A stretch of 64,000 nucleotides of DNA from Cadophora sp. MPI-SDFR-AT-0126 (Eukaryota > Ascomycota > Leotiomycetes > Helotiales > Ploettnerulaceae), in the NCBI GenBank assembly GCA_020747065.1, contig JAGMVK010000011.1, positions 62,001 to 126,000 on the forward strand, written 5' to 3'. The first letter of the stretch is position 1; each line of letters starts with the position of its first letter. This document shows, one piece after another, positions 23,155-35,975 of this stretch. The notes below the pieces were generated by a model that saw only the letters and a program-made list of their open reading frames with translations, searched no databases and was not told the origin of the DNA. The translations under genes were made by a program, and so were the position numbers.

Positions 23155-25247
23155 ATGTCCTCGTCTTCTTACCTCCCGGAAATACGTGATGGCGAGATCC
23201 GACTCCTATACATCGCTCCAGGCGACTTCACCGCCCCAATCATCTGCACACTCAAAGTGCGTTCCATCTCAAGTAAGCCAGCATACGAGGCCCTCTCCTA
23301 CACCTGGAACAGCACAGGAGGTCTCCAAACTATCACCGTGAATGGATTCCCATGCAGTGTGACTTCGAACCTGCAGCTGGCGTTGCGGCATCTCAGGCCC
23401 CGCAGTGGAGAAGAGGCGCAGGGATTGGTGCTGTGGGTTGATGCGTTGTGTATTGATCAAAGTAATGATGAGGAGAAAGCTGTACAGGTGGGCATGATGG
23501 GGAACATTTATAGGGGTGCGAGGAGAGTTAGGGCGTGGATCGGTGAGAGGGATGAGGAGGACGAGGATGCGGACGAAGCTGGGCAGGAAGAAATAGGTAA
23601 TTCCTGGACAGTTTGGAGGCTTCTGGAGGATTTTGGCAGCTCGAAACGTTTTGATTCTTGGGATACTGAGCATCCGTATATACTGAAACCAGGGCAAGGT
23701 TTGAATGAGATGGTGAGCTTCGCTTCAGTGTTCTGTTATTTGCTTGATCGTGTTTTCCTCGCGGCCAGGTTTCCGAGACTGATTAAATGCAGCTCAAGTG
23801 CTTAACAGATTGTTGGGAAACTGAGAGTGGTAAACAATCCTGGAAGATCATGACTAGGATGCTGAATCGTCCATATTGGACGCGGGTGTGGATCCAGCAA
23901 GAGCTGTACAGCAACCGCCATGTCATAGTCCACTGTGGTTCGAAGTCGGCAGCTTTCGAGTGCTGGACTCGAGCTCTGGAAGCTCATTCATACGAGAGTG
24001 ACCTAGATCTTTCTGATCGTTCGATAAAGTTACAATTTGGAAATGTCAGACCATGCTCTCAAGAAGTAGGATATGCAGGATCAATAGTCCTTTTGTTCGG
24101 ATTGGGCCGTCGCTACCATAAGCGCGTAAACGGCCACGAATCGCACGTCCGACTTCTGCGTCAACAGCTATTCAGAGGTGCGACAGATCCGCGGGATAAA
24201 ATCTATGGCATCCTGGATATGGTGGAATGTTGGGCTGAGGGGCGATTCAGGGCTGACTACACGGTTTCGACTTCGCAAGTGTATGTACGAGCCGTGCAGT
24301 CCACTATTAAGCGTTGGAAATCGCTCGATGTATTACTGGATATGATGCCATGTCCGGTCAGTATGAGGATGTTTGATTTACCTACATGGTGTCCTGACTG
24401 GAGTCATTTCATCACCTTATTCGAGGATGGGTCAGAAGTGGGTGACTTGAAATCTAGTGATGTACCGCGGGGTCTAAATCGCCGGGCGGATGTTAATAAG
24501 TTTGACTACAGTCGCAACAGTATCTCTCATACAGAAATTTCAGATGACGGGCGAGTTCTTCATTGCTATGGGATAATGTTGGATTATTTGTGCGAAGTGG
24601 TAGAAGGCCCGTGGACTTCAGCACAGGAAGAGTCATCGTATGAGAATGTCGCGCGGCTGTTGCGATTGACGAATGCAGAACATTACCCTGGTCGAAAAGA
24701 GGCGCTCTGGCGTACACTTATTAGCAATCGGGCCAGTAAAATGGATCTTGATCCGCAGACATTCGTACCTGCCCCTGATGATTTTGGCGGCAGGTTCGAG
24801 ACCTGGCTCCAGATTCAGCGACTGTGGCAAGAGTTGAACCAAAATCCGGAAGATGAGAGCCTCCAGAGTCTGAAGACTAATAGTAATGCGTTGGCTAAGG
24901 CATTGATGCCTATCGATAAGCAGCTCGGGACTGATGTAACCAGTGTGGAGGCTATGAAGCAAGTCGATACCTGGTACCTTCCTTTTGTGGTGTCTTGTCA
25001 GTTGGCTTCGCGACAGCGACGATTCTTTATGACGAAAGGTGACCATATGGGTTTGGCACCCATGCATACTTTGCCTGGAGACGTAATCGTTGTACTATAT
25101 GGCGCTAGCCTGCCTGTCATTCTGCGGCCCGTTGGGACTCACTTTGAATTCATCGGGGAAGCATATGTGAATATGTGGGAAAGGGGTGAAGCAGTGGACC
25201 TCGCAGAGAAAGGAGAGTTGGAAAAACGGTGGTTTGAGTTGCATTAA
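23155..25247 (+). CDS. HET-domain protein (670 aa)
   Basis: Exons 23155-23712 and 23793-25247. The 80-nt phase-0 intron has donor GTGAGC, a CTGAT branch and a GCAG acceptor. The HET domain covers about residues 40-220. It has YEALSYTWNS (SYxW with NS instead of the common GD), VLWVDALCIDQSN, MGNIYRGARRVRAWIG, an acidic EEDEDADEAG insert, then PYWTRVWIQQEL. The C-terminal region carries RGATDPRDKIYGILDM and ends with DVIVVLYGASLPVILRP and FIGEAYV, as in the HET gene at 16300. Role: cell-death effector in non-self recognition by family. It converges with the kinase-YTH unit. Confidence 0.9.
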
Positions 25248-25791
25248 CACTGTGTAGATTCAGGCCATGGTTCGGAATCCGATATGCTTGAGGTGGCGCA
25301 CGAAGTAGAGGGCCGAGCTAGCGAACCTTGTTGATAAGTCGCAAGGCAGCTAAGCAAAGACAATTTTGATTGTGAAATTGCGTGTGGCAACTTCCACAGT
25401 CGAGGAGATTACCGTCGACGTCTGACGACGTCAATACCTCCAGTACTTACACATATAGTATCAGAATTAGCACGATCTCGAAAGTAAGACTCTATTATTT
25501 ACGAGTTTGTACTTCTGAATATCGAAATATGTAAATGCTGAGCGCGGCCCCCTTCGCCGCCCCCCTCCTCTCTCCTTTACAGAGGGGAGGAGGTCAGTTC
25601 CCCGTACGGTGTGATTGTACTCTCTAGCGAGAAGCCTACTCCAGTATGATTTGTTGCTTAAATGGACCTGCCTCTATGTCAAGAATCGCGAATAAGGCCC
25701 AGCTTCCCAAACTATTTCCCTCTCACCGAGATCCTTTCCGCAAAAACGTACAATCCCAGCCAGAAAACTCCTCAACTCCTCTCCAATCCCC
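25248..25791. other. Convergent intergenic region
   Basis: Lies between the 3' ends of the HET gene and the YTH exons. It contains a C-rich run followed by an imperfect inverted repeat (CTCCTCTC ... GAGGGGAGGAG) at about 25565-25593. It may help transcription termination, but that is only a guess. Confidence 0.4.
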
Positions 25792-28054
25792 TTATATCCC
25801 AAACCTCCTCATCATCTCCTCCCCCGACGACCTACAAATTTCCACCCCATCATAAGTCTGCGCAATCCGCGGCCCGCCATCCTCTCGATGCGTAAGATGT
25901 GTGATATCATCGTATAGGACTTCGTTCCACGATAGCCAGTTTAGGTCGAAACGTCTGTAAGCGAACATCAGTGGTCAGTACTTGTGCTTAGACTATGCTT
26001 GAGTGCTTGTTTGATTGTAGCGGGGAAAGGAAGTTTTACCCTTGCCATCTATCGGTCTCCCAATGAGGATCTGTGTGCTCGCGATCTACTGCGCTGGTCA
26101 TCTCGGCGGCGCCGCAGAATCTACGACTAAAAGGATAGAAGAAGAGAGAGTCAGCTTGATCGTTTTTTTTCCAGAATTTTAGGGGTTTGAAAGAAAGTTT
26201 ACTAAGTACAGTACCTCTTGACTACTGAGAAGAACAGCATAATCCGCTTGCCGGTCTTGAAAGCGTTATCGAGGCTGGTATTGACTTTCGGATTGGAGAT
26301 CCAGGTGCTGTGCGCAGAGCTGGTTTCAATATCGAGTTGAGAATTCGATCGCATTATAAAGTATCTTGTTTCAGCGGTTGTCTGGGTATTCTTGATGAGT
26401 CTGCTATTCTTGGTTGTTTCTTCTTTCCTAGTCAACTCTTACCTGACCCAGCCCTACTGCCCCCGCAATTTGTATGCCCGCCGGAGCGTCGTCGTCTTCT
26501 GCTTCCACATTCGTCTCTGACCGCGAGTCTTGGCTCATTAGCAGTGTGATCCCCAAATTTGATCCAGATTTATTTACCTGGTACTTCAGGCAGCGTCATG
26601 ACCATCGGATCATCAATCCAAAGCCCCATCTCATCCTCCACCGAAGTCTTCACAACCACCCCATCACCATCCTCATCCTTCCCCACAAACAACCCCTCCG
26701 ACATCATCGACCCCGCATCATCTTCAATCCTACAACAAATCCCGCAGAACTCGCCCACACGATCATTCATAGACCTATAATTGACAATGTCAGAAATCAG
26801 ATCATAAGCCGTCGGTCTCAGTCCCCTATCTTCACACAACAATTGTTCAATCCAACCCAGCGGTCCATTCTCCCTCTCCATTTCCTGCGAATGCTCCAAT
26901 TTCTCCATCCACGCCTTGACAGCCTCGAGATTCATCGAGAACGGAAGGGCATGACTTCCATTCTCAGCCAAGAAACCCGACAGGTCCTCAACGGTAAACC
27001 CTTTCAGCACAGTCATCACCTCCAGAAAGACACACCCCAAAGACCACATATCCGACGAGTAGCTCCGCGGCATATAATCCGCCACCTCAGGGGCGCAATA
27101 CTTTGCCGTCCTAGCGGTCGGTCCCTCGGTCGTACTCCGCGTATGATTACAATCCCTCGACAGCCCAAAATCTGTCAGGAGCACATTTCCATCCTTGACC
27201 AACACGTTCGACGGCTTGATATCCTTGTGGCGTATGCGGTTCTTGTGGAGGTATTGGGTAGCTGTGGCCAAACAGCCGAAGAAAGTTTTCAGACTCGAGA
27301 GACCATCCATACTCTTCGGCGCTAGCTTTAAGAACCTAGATAAATCGTAATCTGCAACGGGCGACATGATGAGTGCCATGTATCGCGGATCCGTGTAGCT
27401 GCCTACGATTTCGACAATGTGCTCATGGCGCATCTGCTTCAGGATATCGAGCTCATTCTCGAAATCAAGTAGGTTATCCTTGAACCGCCCGAATTTCTTA
27501 CGGTGAAAAAGTTTACGCGCATAAGTTCTATGCGTGATAGTGCTCGCCACGCGTTGAACCTCAGCAAAACCACCGCTACCCAGGATGCCTTTATTCTGGA
27601 AGGGGACCTGGTCGGGGCGCTGGTAAGTGCAGTGTTTGCCCTGCTCGCAATCACCGAGCGAGGAAGATTCCGTCATGATACATGGCTGGTGTTGGAGGAA
27701 GGTGCTGCGCTGGGAGGGGTCGAGCGTTTGTGGGAGGTTGGCTGCTGAGAAGGGGAAGCTGGCGTCGGTGAGTTGGAGGGATGCAAAATCATTTTGTAGA
27801 GATAGGAGGCCTGCTCGGCGGAGAACGGTGTAGAGTCGTGGGGTTCGACTCCAGATTCCGTCTTCGATGGCAGCGAGCAGGAGAGCAATGCGCCTGATGT
27901 CTTCTTCTGTGTAGGTTCGTTGGATGAGTGCTGCTGATATGGGGTCGATTGAGAAATATGTCGATAGAGAGGCTTGAGTGTTTGGGTCCGGCCCATCGAG
28001 CATGACGAGGTCAACAACGGTGGGCATATTTTGCAACGTATTGAGGATAGACAA
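25792..28054 (-). CDS. Protein kinase joined to a YTH RNA-reader domain (659 aa model)
   Basis: Five exons: 26578-28054, 26443-26528, 26215-26381, 26040-26126 and 25792-25954; all phases fit. The kinase domain spans about residues 155-440: loop GSGGFAEV at 159-166, Lys181, HKDIKPSN with Asp278, DFG Asp295, and APE 321-323. A ~150-residue N-terminal region precedes it. After an acidic linker, exons 3-5 encode a YTH domain: RYFIMRSN, STWIS, IMLFFSVV, RRFCGAAEMTSAVD, HWETDRWQGRFDLNWL. The Trp residues of STW and ETDRW match positions of the m6A-binding cage. The kinase frame has a TAA at 26570-26572, just inside intron 1 (GTAAAT, TGCTAAT branch, AAG acceptor, 49 nt). Alternatively the YTH part is its own 170-aa gene starting at the ATG at 26536-26538. 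Confidence 0.65.
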
Positions 28055-29040
28055 CTAAGAATATGATATCATGGCAATGATTGAGATCTCTACTGATGGG
28101 GGATGTACCCTCGTACTTATGAAATAGAGGGATCAATTGGCTATCTTTCAGCTGGACTCAGCCCCAGCGCCACACCGCTACAGCGAGCGTATCGCTTGGG
28201 CAAACTTTATTCTGATAACGCGATTTGAATTTGACTATGCCTTGCGAAGGAGAAGAGATATTTGCCAAATGACGGTCAAGTAAAGGCAAGTACAAACGCG
28301 CAGAAAGAAGAACGACGACCTACGCGTCTAGCCAATGAGTCACGACAACAAGGCTCCGTACTTGTACTTCCAAGTCCACAAGATAAATGGCTGATCCTTT
28401 TGTGGGACAGCCTCGTCCGCATTTGATCACCGAGGTGAATTTATTCCCCGATTGGAAGTTCGCGGCTTAGGAACATGCACCTTGTGCATGAAGGAAGCGG
28501 GACGGCACGGCACGATTCCACCGAAAACCGAATCATAATAGACCATAGCCAGCGAGCGGTTTTGTCCGGAATTACCAACAATAATTGATACTGGCCGTTC
28601 TAGGAGGGGATGTCAATCAAAAAGAAGGAGAACGCCTCCACGGCAGTGGTCTTACGCCAAAAAATCGCAGGGGAGAAAACATAGCAACGGAAGCGATAAA
28701 CAGAAGTTGAAGACAAGTTCATGAATTCATCGAACATAAACAGCATCTATGATACACTGCAACCGCATCTCATGTCGGTTCCTGACAAAGCCATGAGGCT
28801 GGCTCAACTCCTCCATCCCTCACACGCATCCATCCAAAAGCTCAGAGAACAACATCTCGTGTGTTGTTCCATCAATTCCAAACCAAGAACGCCAACCTGC
28901 TCGAACGCATGCACCAAAGTAACAAGTTAAATCGAACTCCATGCTACAGCCCAGTAAGCACACAAGAGAAATAATTTTATACAAGGTAAAGCCATCCGTT
29001 CGTCCGTGCCATGATGCAATCCCACATGTATGAATAACAA
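28055..29040. other. Intergenic region upstream of the kinase gene
   Basis: Holds the promoter of the minus-strand kinase and the 3' end of the minus-strand apsB-like gene. A CATGCACCTTGTGCATG palindrome lies near 28474-28490. No supported gene. Confidence 0.5.
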
Positions 29041-32000
29041 CTACCTCCCCATCTCCTGTCTAACTTTACTTTTCTCCACCTGCGCCAGCAGATTCGCATT
29101 CTCACGATCTTTCTCCTCGAGACGCTGCCTGGCACTGCTACGGTCAACAAGCCTCGCTTCCCTTTCTGCCTTGAGTTTGTACTCCAACTCCTGGAGTCTT
29201 AGCTGCCATCTCATATCAGGCACATAGTCCTCCTTGACGCTGTTGGCGACACTCTTGTCGCCAGTGGAAGTGCTTCCTGCTCTGGAGACGGCACGACGAT
29301 CTATGGTTTCGACGGCTGACGCCGAGTGGTTGCGGGTGAGCGTTGATGTGCGACTTTTGTCGACGGATTTGTTGCGGGGACCAGTTGGAATTGACGGACT
29401 TGGGCTTGGGTTCTCGAATGTGTTGGATCGAACGTCGACCGCTGCTCGCAAAGCCGCAACCTCCTTCTTCAGTGCTTTGTTCTTCTCGCTGAGCTTCATA
29501 ATCTCTGCTTTGCTGTCAGTGCCAACTCCAGGTATTCCGCTCCGGGCCATTGTCTCAAGGCGATCCAGACGTTTGGTGCGTAGCTCAAGATTGGACTCTA
29601 GTGTTTGGTATTCCTTCCACAGATCTTTCTCTACTGATCGGATGCGGGACCTGAAGTCCCCAACCAGAGTCTCGATGGTCTTGACTGCTGCAAGCAGGTT
29701 CTTCGAGAAACCTGGAAGCATGGTAGAGACAGCTTCGAGAGAAGGCAGTGCTCTGCCATTGATGAGACTGTTGTTGTGAAGCCAATCAGTTCCACAGAGC
29801 GCTGAGAGGCGATTCCACAATGCGAGAAGGAGCTGGTTACGCTCATTCATCTGATCCTTGAAGTTGTTCTCGAGGGTCGCGATCTTCCTCCGGTCTTGTT
29901 GTCGAGATGTTTCGAGTTCCAGAACTCGGGACTCCTGCTGCGTGAGTGTTCGTGTGGTGTGCTGTTGGGTCTTCTGGAACGTCTCAAATTGATGCTTGGT
30001 GTTGCGATGAGATTGTCGCTCCTTGTCAAGCATATCCGCCAATTTCCTGGATTCCAAGGCATGAGATTCAAGAAGAGAATCACGGTGTTTGATGAGCCGT
30101 TCCTTCTCAGCGAGGGAAGCTTTGGTGGCATCGAGATCCCGAATGGTGTTTTCCAGCTCTCGTTGGAGCTTAGCAATAGACTACAGAAATTAGCGACGTC
30201 AAGAAGATAGCCCATGTAAGTTACATTAAGAAGACTTGATCGTGTGCCATTGAGATCACCCAATGCTTCTCTCAAATTACTCTCAAGCTCCATAAGTCTC
30301 TGCTTCCATTCAGCAGCCTCCACTTCTCGAGAAGTGAGACTCTTCCGAAGTCTTCTCGCTTCATCTTTGGCACCCGAAGCTTCACGGTTGAGGTCATTGA
30401 TGACCTGTTGGACTTCTTGCTTCTCTCTACCAGCCACAACTTCACGTTGGTATCGTTCATTGCTGAGTCTCTCCTCGAGTTCCTTGATTCGTTCTCGTTC
30501 ATCGTGGAGAGCATCCTCAGCATTCTTGACAGCTGCCTCAAGATCACCAATCTTAATCTTGTCACCATCCTGCTCCTCGCGAAGGAATGCGATCTCGCTT
30601 TGGCTAGACTCTTGCTGCACAGTCAGACGATTTATCTTGCCATTGGCTTCCACCAAGTTATTCTCCATTTGCTCCATCTCGCGATTGGCTTCTTCGAGCT
30701 CTCGTTCGAGCTCATCGATCCGTCTTGCCTTGCCCTCGTGGTCATCCTCTAGCCTTACAAGACCCTCACTCATCTCTCGCATCTCGTTCTGCAGGGCATT
30801 GAAGTTCTCAGTGGTGTCAGCCAATTCCGTCCGCAGTCGCTCAATCTCGGCATTAGCCTCATCGGCCTCTTCAGCAAAGCCGTCCAGTTCTTCTTGAGCT
30901 TCCTTACGTAGAGACTCAAACATGATCTCGGCCTCTTCTTGTCCTTGTAGAGCTTCATCTCGATCAGTCTGCATCGTGACTAAATCGGCTTCGGCAAGTT
31001 CTAAGGCTTCCTGTAGCTCGCTTGCCAGAGTCTCAGCGTCCTTCTTCTGCTGTACAGCAGTTTCAAAGTCTTCCATGCACGATTCCAGCTCACGTTGGAG
31101 GTCTTGGTTGTGAATCTTCAAGCTGTTGATGCGATCACGCAATTCGGCATGTTTGTTCTCCAGATCCTCTCGTTCAGTGTCGTCCATTCCTGTAACTCTG
31201 GTACCGACACTGTTTCGTGATAAAGAACGTTCATGGGCTCTTGAAGCGGACCGCTCCAGAATGCTGTCTCCGGCAATGGACCCGCCACCTCGTCGCTGAC
31301 CAAGTTTGAGATCCTCAATTTCCTGGTAGAGTCGCTCCTTTTCTCGATTCCGTGATGTCAGCATAGAAGTCTGAGCACCTACTTCTCGTCGAAGCTCGGC
31401 ATTCTCGTGTCTCAGTTGCTCCGCCTCTCTCCTCAGATCTTCGGCGAGAGTGGTTGCAGAGCTCATAGCACCCGTCCGGTCATCGTCGCGGAATGACATG
31501 CCAGATCTGGGCCTTGAGGGTGAGACTTGGCGCTTCTTCGTAATATTGTAGATATTTGTTGTATGATTAAGACCAGGCATGCCAGAAGAGGATGTGGTTT
31601 CGGTTTTCAAGCGAAAGACTTCCTCGCGAAGCTTCTTGTTCTCGTCATCGGCTTGCTCTCGACGAGAAGTCTCCTGCTCCAGGAGATCTTTCCAAACATC
31701 CATTTCCTCCCTGGCTTCCACATTTTGGCCACGACGCTCACCCATTTGACGGACAACCTCGGCGAGATTGCGCTTTTCATTTTCGCGGACGATGGCATCA
31801 TTTCGCATCTTCTCAATTTCGGTAATGTACTCCTCGGTTCTTTCGCGTAAGTACAGGAGCTCTTCCTCACGCTCCTGCGCACCTTCTTGGTCAAACCATT
31901 TTGGACTTGGGTCGCCTCCTGATGTTCCGGCTGTAGATGGTCGCTCTTCATCGTCCTTCAATTGCTTTTCGAGATCCTTAATTTTTCGTTTCAAAGCCTT

Positions 32001-33623
32001 GTTGTCCCGCTGCATCACTGCAAGCCCAGTTTTCAACTCCACGTTTTCAGAGATCATCTCTTTTACACCCTCTTCTGAAAGCTTGTCCAGTCTGTCACTC
32101 AAGAACATGACCTTCAGCTTCAAGTCAAAGTTCTCTTTGGACAGTCTCTCGATAGTGCTGCTCTGTTCCTTTAAAGTCATGTTCTTGCCATTCCGTCCAA
32201 GTGTGGAAGTCGCAAATCCAGATCTTCTGGGCGACACTCCATTCTTATTCCGATATTCTTGGGCAACAGAGGCAGGAACCTGGACATTTCTGACATGGCG
32301 GGCAATGACTGTATCCGTGGGAGCAGCGAGAGAGGACCTCGCTGTCGGAGCACGCGGTGTTTCTGGAGGGGACATGTCGCTGGGTTTACGATCACGGTTT
32401 TGTTCCTCTTCCGTCAATGTCGCGAGACTACCATCCTGCCCACTTCCAGAAAAGTCTTCAATGCCTGATGCCATGCTTCCCAGACTGATCGATCGTGAGA
32501 GACCCATGCTACTGCGAGAGAACCCATCTGCTGGAACAGCTCCCCCAGATTGCAATGCATAATCCGCACCAAGTGTAACGTCGCTACCGTCATGAGACTC
32601 GGGATTGGTAATGAATGAGGACACGGAGGAGTGCTGACTGCCATGTCGGCTTCGAAGGAATTTAGGTCGTCGACCGGAAGATTTTCGATTAAGTAGCGCA
32701 AGTCCAGGTGTGCTCCCTGCGTCGCCAAAGGAGGTATTCAGACTTCGATTTGAGGTATCATCTTTGAGGGTTGACTGGTTGTCGGAGGATTCAGTGAGCG
32801 CATTCCCCTTCTTTTTCCTCGGTGTAGCTTCGATATCGTCCTCATTGTCTGTCGACCCGTGTGAATAGTCATTTCCATCATATGCTGCGTCATAGCTTCC
32901 AGCGCTCGCCATAGATATCGCTCTAGACACGGTTCGTGCGGCTGCAGCTGCTGTGGGAGAGGACGACATAGTTTCCAGAGCAGATGTTGTATCGCCTGTA
33001 TCCATAGATTCATCCATGCTTCCAACGTTTCCGATATTTCGAAATATTCCTGGTGTTTGGTACGCATTCGCCGGTGTAGGAGGGGACAGAGGAGGGACCT
33101 GATTTTCAGGTTCTAGTTTACTCGGTGTTACTGATCTTTCAGCCGGTTTCCGCTCGTCTCGAAGAGGAGGTTGCGCGCCATCAAATAAATATGTATCGTC
33201 TGCGCCCTTCTTGCCGTCCATACTGATGGGTGATGGTATGGGCATGAAGCTGGACTCCACATCGTTCAGATGCCTCTGCATAGCCCTTTCATCCACCGTA
33301 TCGCCCAGCGCATCACTTTCTCCTCCATTCTCGCTCTGGTTGTACAATACACTGCTGTCACCTGGAGGTGGTAAAGAGGGAAGGGTCGCTGGGTCGAGGG
33401 AGGGTATTCGATTATTCTGCTTGTGAGCCTCTGTATTCACAGTCGCATTCTCGAATATAGAATCGTCGAAGTCCTTCTTGTCGGGGGACAAATCATCCAA
33501 GTCATCGATCCCAAAGCCACCAGGAACCTTGCGCGAATCTTTCCGCGCCGTCTGAGGGCGTTCCGCAGGCTCTGTCGATGGCGATGCTATTGCCGTCTGG
33601 GGATGCTCGTCTTCCTCCGCCAT
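29041..33623 (-). CDS. apsB: ApsB/Mto1-type microtubule-organising centre protein (1512 aa)
   Basis: Exons 30225-33623 and 29041-30180. The 44-nt phase-0 intron has donor GTAACT and a CTGTAG acceptor. The first ~470 residues are low complexity and disordered (many Ser, Pro, Asp). A centrosomin motif 1 follows near residues 478-550: TLKEQSSTIERLSKENFDLK, then EEGVKEMISENVELKTG. This is the gamma-tubulin complex recruiting motif of Mto1, PcpA and ApsB. Most of the remainder is coiled coil. The last ~70 residues (RWQLRLQELEYKLKAEREAR ... RQRLEEKDRENANLL) match the Mto2-binding C-terminal region. It should nucleate microtubules at spindle pole bodies and septal centres and influence nuclear positioning. 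Presence of both ends favours the ApsB/Mto1 assignment over PcpA. Confidence 0.88.
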
Positions 33624-35975
33624 CTTGTGTGTTCGACGCGTCGCATCCGTCCGCTGCAGATTCGAGGATTCGGAATATTTGCACGCTGGGCGTGCGAGAA
33701 GGTGCTTTTTTAGATCAGACGCGCTCGGTCGTCAGGGATGGGTGCTGGTAAAAGGACGAGCGATGTTTGGGCAGTGGAGATACCCTCGACTACGCGAATT
33801 GTTTGCGCAGATATGTTGAAGTGGTCGCGATCTTGATGGAAACATTTGCAAATACCCTGGTCTTATTTTCTGTGTTCGCTGGCTCTGCAGGGGGCATTCC
33901 TATCGAGTCGTTGTTCCTCCCTCCGTGTTTTGATCTTCGCGAGTCTGCTGCTGGTCAGGGGAACTAACTCATCAACCCTGTCGGGTCCACCTGCAGCCAG
34001 TGCCAGTGACAGATGACTAGCTTATAGTCACATGATTAGGTCCACTGAAAAGGAAGAACTCCCTTTTTTGTAATTTTATTTTATTTTTCGTTATGGAGGA
34101 AGACCGAGGGATGTAGAGTCTCAAAGCTATTGTCAAAGTACACGATACTAATACATCTTCATATCTCTACCCCTTTTTGACGATGTTGAGTCAATTGAGG
34201 ATACGGCCAATCCTGTCCTCTGACTCGAGATCACCACGACGACAACATCTGGATAACAAAACTAATCTTATTTACAAGACACTTTAAGGTCACCGAGTAC
34301 TAACACTGATGCTGATAAAGGCTAACAGAATTAAATATTGGTGCTATGTTCCTCCTAGAATATAAAGAGCTGTATGTCCCCCTCGAAAAGCTTTGGTTCC
34401 TTGTGGTTTCTCGGAATCAACAGCAGGTCTCGCTACCCCTTTCCACTTGGTGCAACCGTCGGAATGTCTCAACATCAACTTCAGACATAGCAAACAGCAC
34501 TTCCAAGTCGCGTCTCAATCGAACAAAGCAGCATCAAGATTTAGTTCTTCCATCCGCCCCCTCTCCTCGGCATCTTTTGCTCTCCAGCTCCAACAAATTC
34601 GGTTCTACATAACTTCCTGTCGAATTGACCTAGCCATCCATGGCGGAGAAACGTTTTATAAATATCCCAATCGATTCAAATGAGTCTCAAACTCAGCGTG
34701 ATGCCGTCTAAAACTTGAACCTACCGCTACATGTTTACTCTGTCTCTTGGTCACCGAAGATTGCTCCTGATTCAACCTATTCCTCCCCTATTGCCGTCCA
34801 CACTCACCCTCTCCAACTCCTCTTTCCTCCCCTCAACAACAATTCCTCACCAACCGTCCCATCCGTCCTCGGATAACACCAAGCCTCCCGTAGCAGGCTG
34901 CCCAATCGAGTCACAAACCAACATCCAGACCAACCTCTCATACTGCCCCTTCTATCCCTCATATATCTCCACAACCGGCCGGCGTCCAACGATGAGCTTT
35001 CCATCTCTCGCCCACCGGCAACTTTCATCGGTACAATGATGTCATTCCCCATTGCAGAATACTCAATAATATTTCTCGTTCCAGTGTTTAGGATCAGTGA
35101 AGTTTTCAAGTACGATTCCGCATGGGCGAGGCACACACACACAATGCGGCGGGAGTGGTGGGAGGCGGTAGGATTTTTCGAGACAGAGCTAGTAGTCATC
35201 ATTCTCATTATCCTGTAGATTTGCGTGGCGGATGCCGTATGCATATCCACTGAACGGAGTGGGAAAGGCACCATATGGCTGTGACGGTGTTATTACGGGA
35301 GTACATGACGCTCCTGTGGCCGAGCAATTGCAGGTGAAGCTTGGTTTTTGCTTATATAAGGTAAGTTCATAGGTGTGGGGTAGTAATGTTCGGATGACAA
35401 TACCTGGGTGGGTCATGAACCTAAAACCGACTTGAAAGCTCATCACAACACATAGCTTCGGAGTCCATTACCCTCTCGACCACGGCGTCCAAATCCATCA
35501 AAAAATACAATCCCCGCACTCCTCCAAAAAGCCCCAACCCAAATCAAGTCACCGCCCTCGCAAAACCCACAGTCAAATCTCGCACTCGCACTCTCGCATT
35601 CTCCCTCTCGCTTACCAAACTGTCCAGCGGGATGCCGAGACTTGTCAGGGGTAGCGAGACCAAAACATCCAGACTCCCACCGGAATGGCAGGGCTTAGCG
35701 AAATATTCTGATCAAGCAATTGACTTTTTCTTCGACCTCCGTAAGGTACCCCTGGTTGCGGTGGGATGATGATGATTGCGTTAACAATTCCCGGATTTTT
35801 ATTTTTTTAAGTTTAGAATGTTCTGGGGGGTCCAAGTGAGGGGAAGCATAGTGAGTATATAATGGTGCTGTGATGTCCTCCAACTTCTTTCATTCGTCAT
35901 CTAGAGTCATTCGTTTCCTGGCTTTTCTTTGATCGATTTCTCTGATTTCTCATTTCACGTCGTCGATCAAACAAG
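33624..35975. other. Long intergenic region, no firm gene
   Basis: Divergent promoters for apsB (left) and the secreted protein gene (right). Weak open frames occur on both strands around 34730-35446. The minus-strand one ending at 35189 has a Cys/Pro-rich stretch and an acidic end, but no start, intron signals or family could be fixed. I see nothing else. Confidence 0.4.

Noticed and set aside
25560..25600. C-rich stretch with inverted repeat as a structured RNA gene
   Set aside because: Short and imperfect; no tRNA, rRNA or snRNA features. No RNA gene or CRISPR array was recognised anywhere in the window.
29234..32562. Long plus-strand Ser-rich frames opposite the apsB gene
   Set aside because: Antisense shadows of coiled-coil coding sequence.
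34730..35446. Open frames on both strands, up to 156 codons
   Set aside because: No start context, introns or family could be supported. The Cys/Pro-rich minus frame ending at 35189 is noted only as a possibility.
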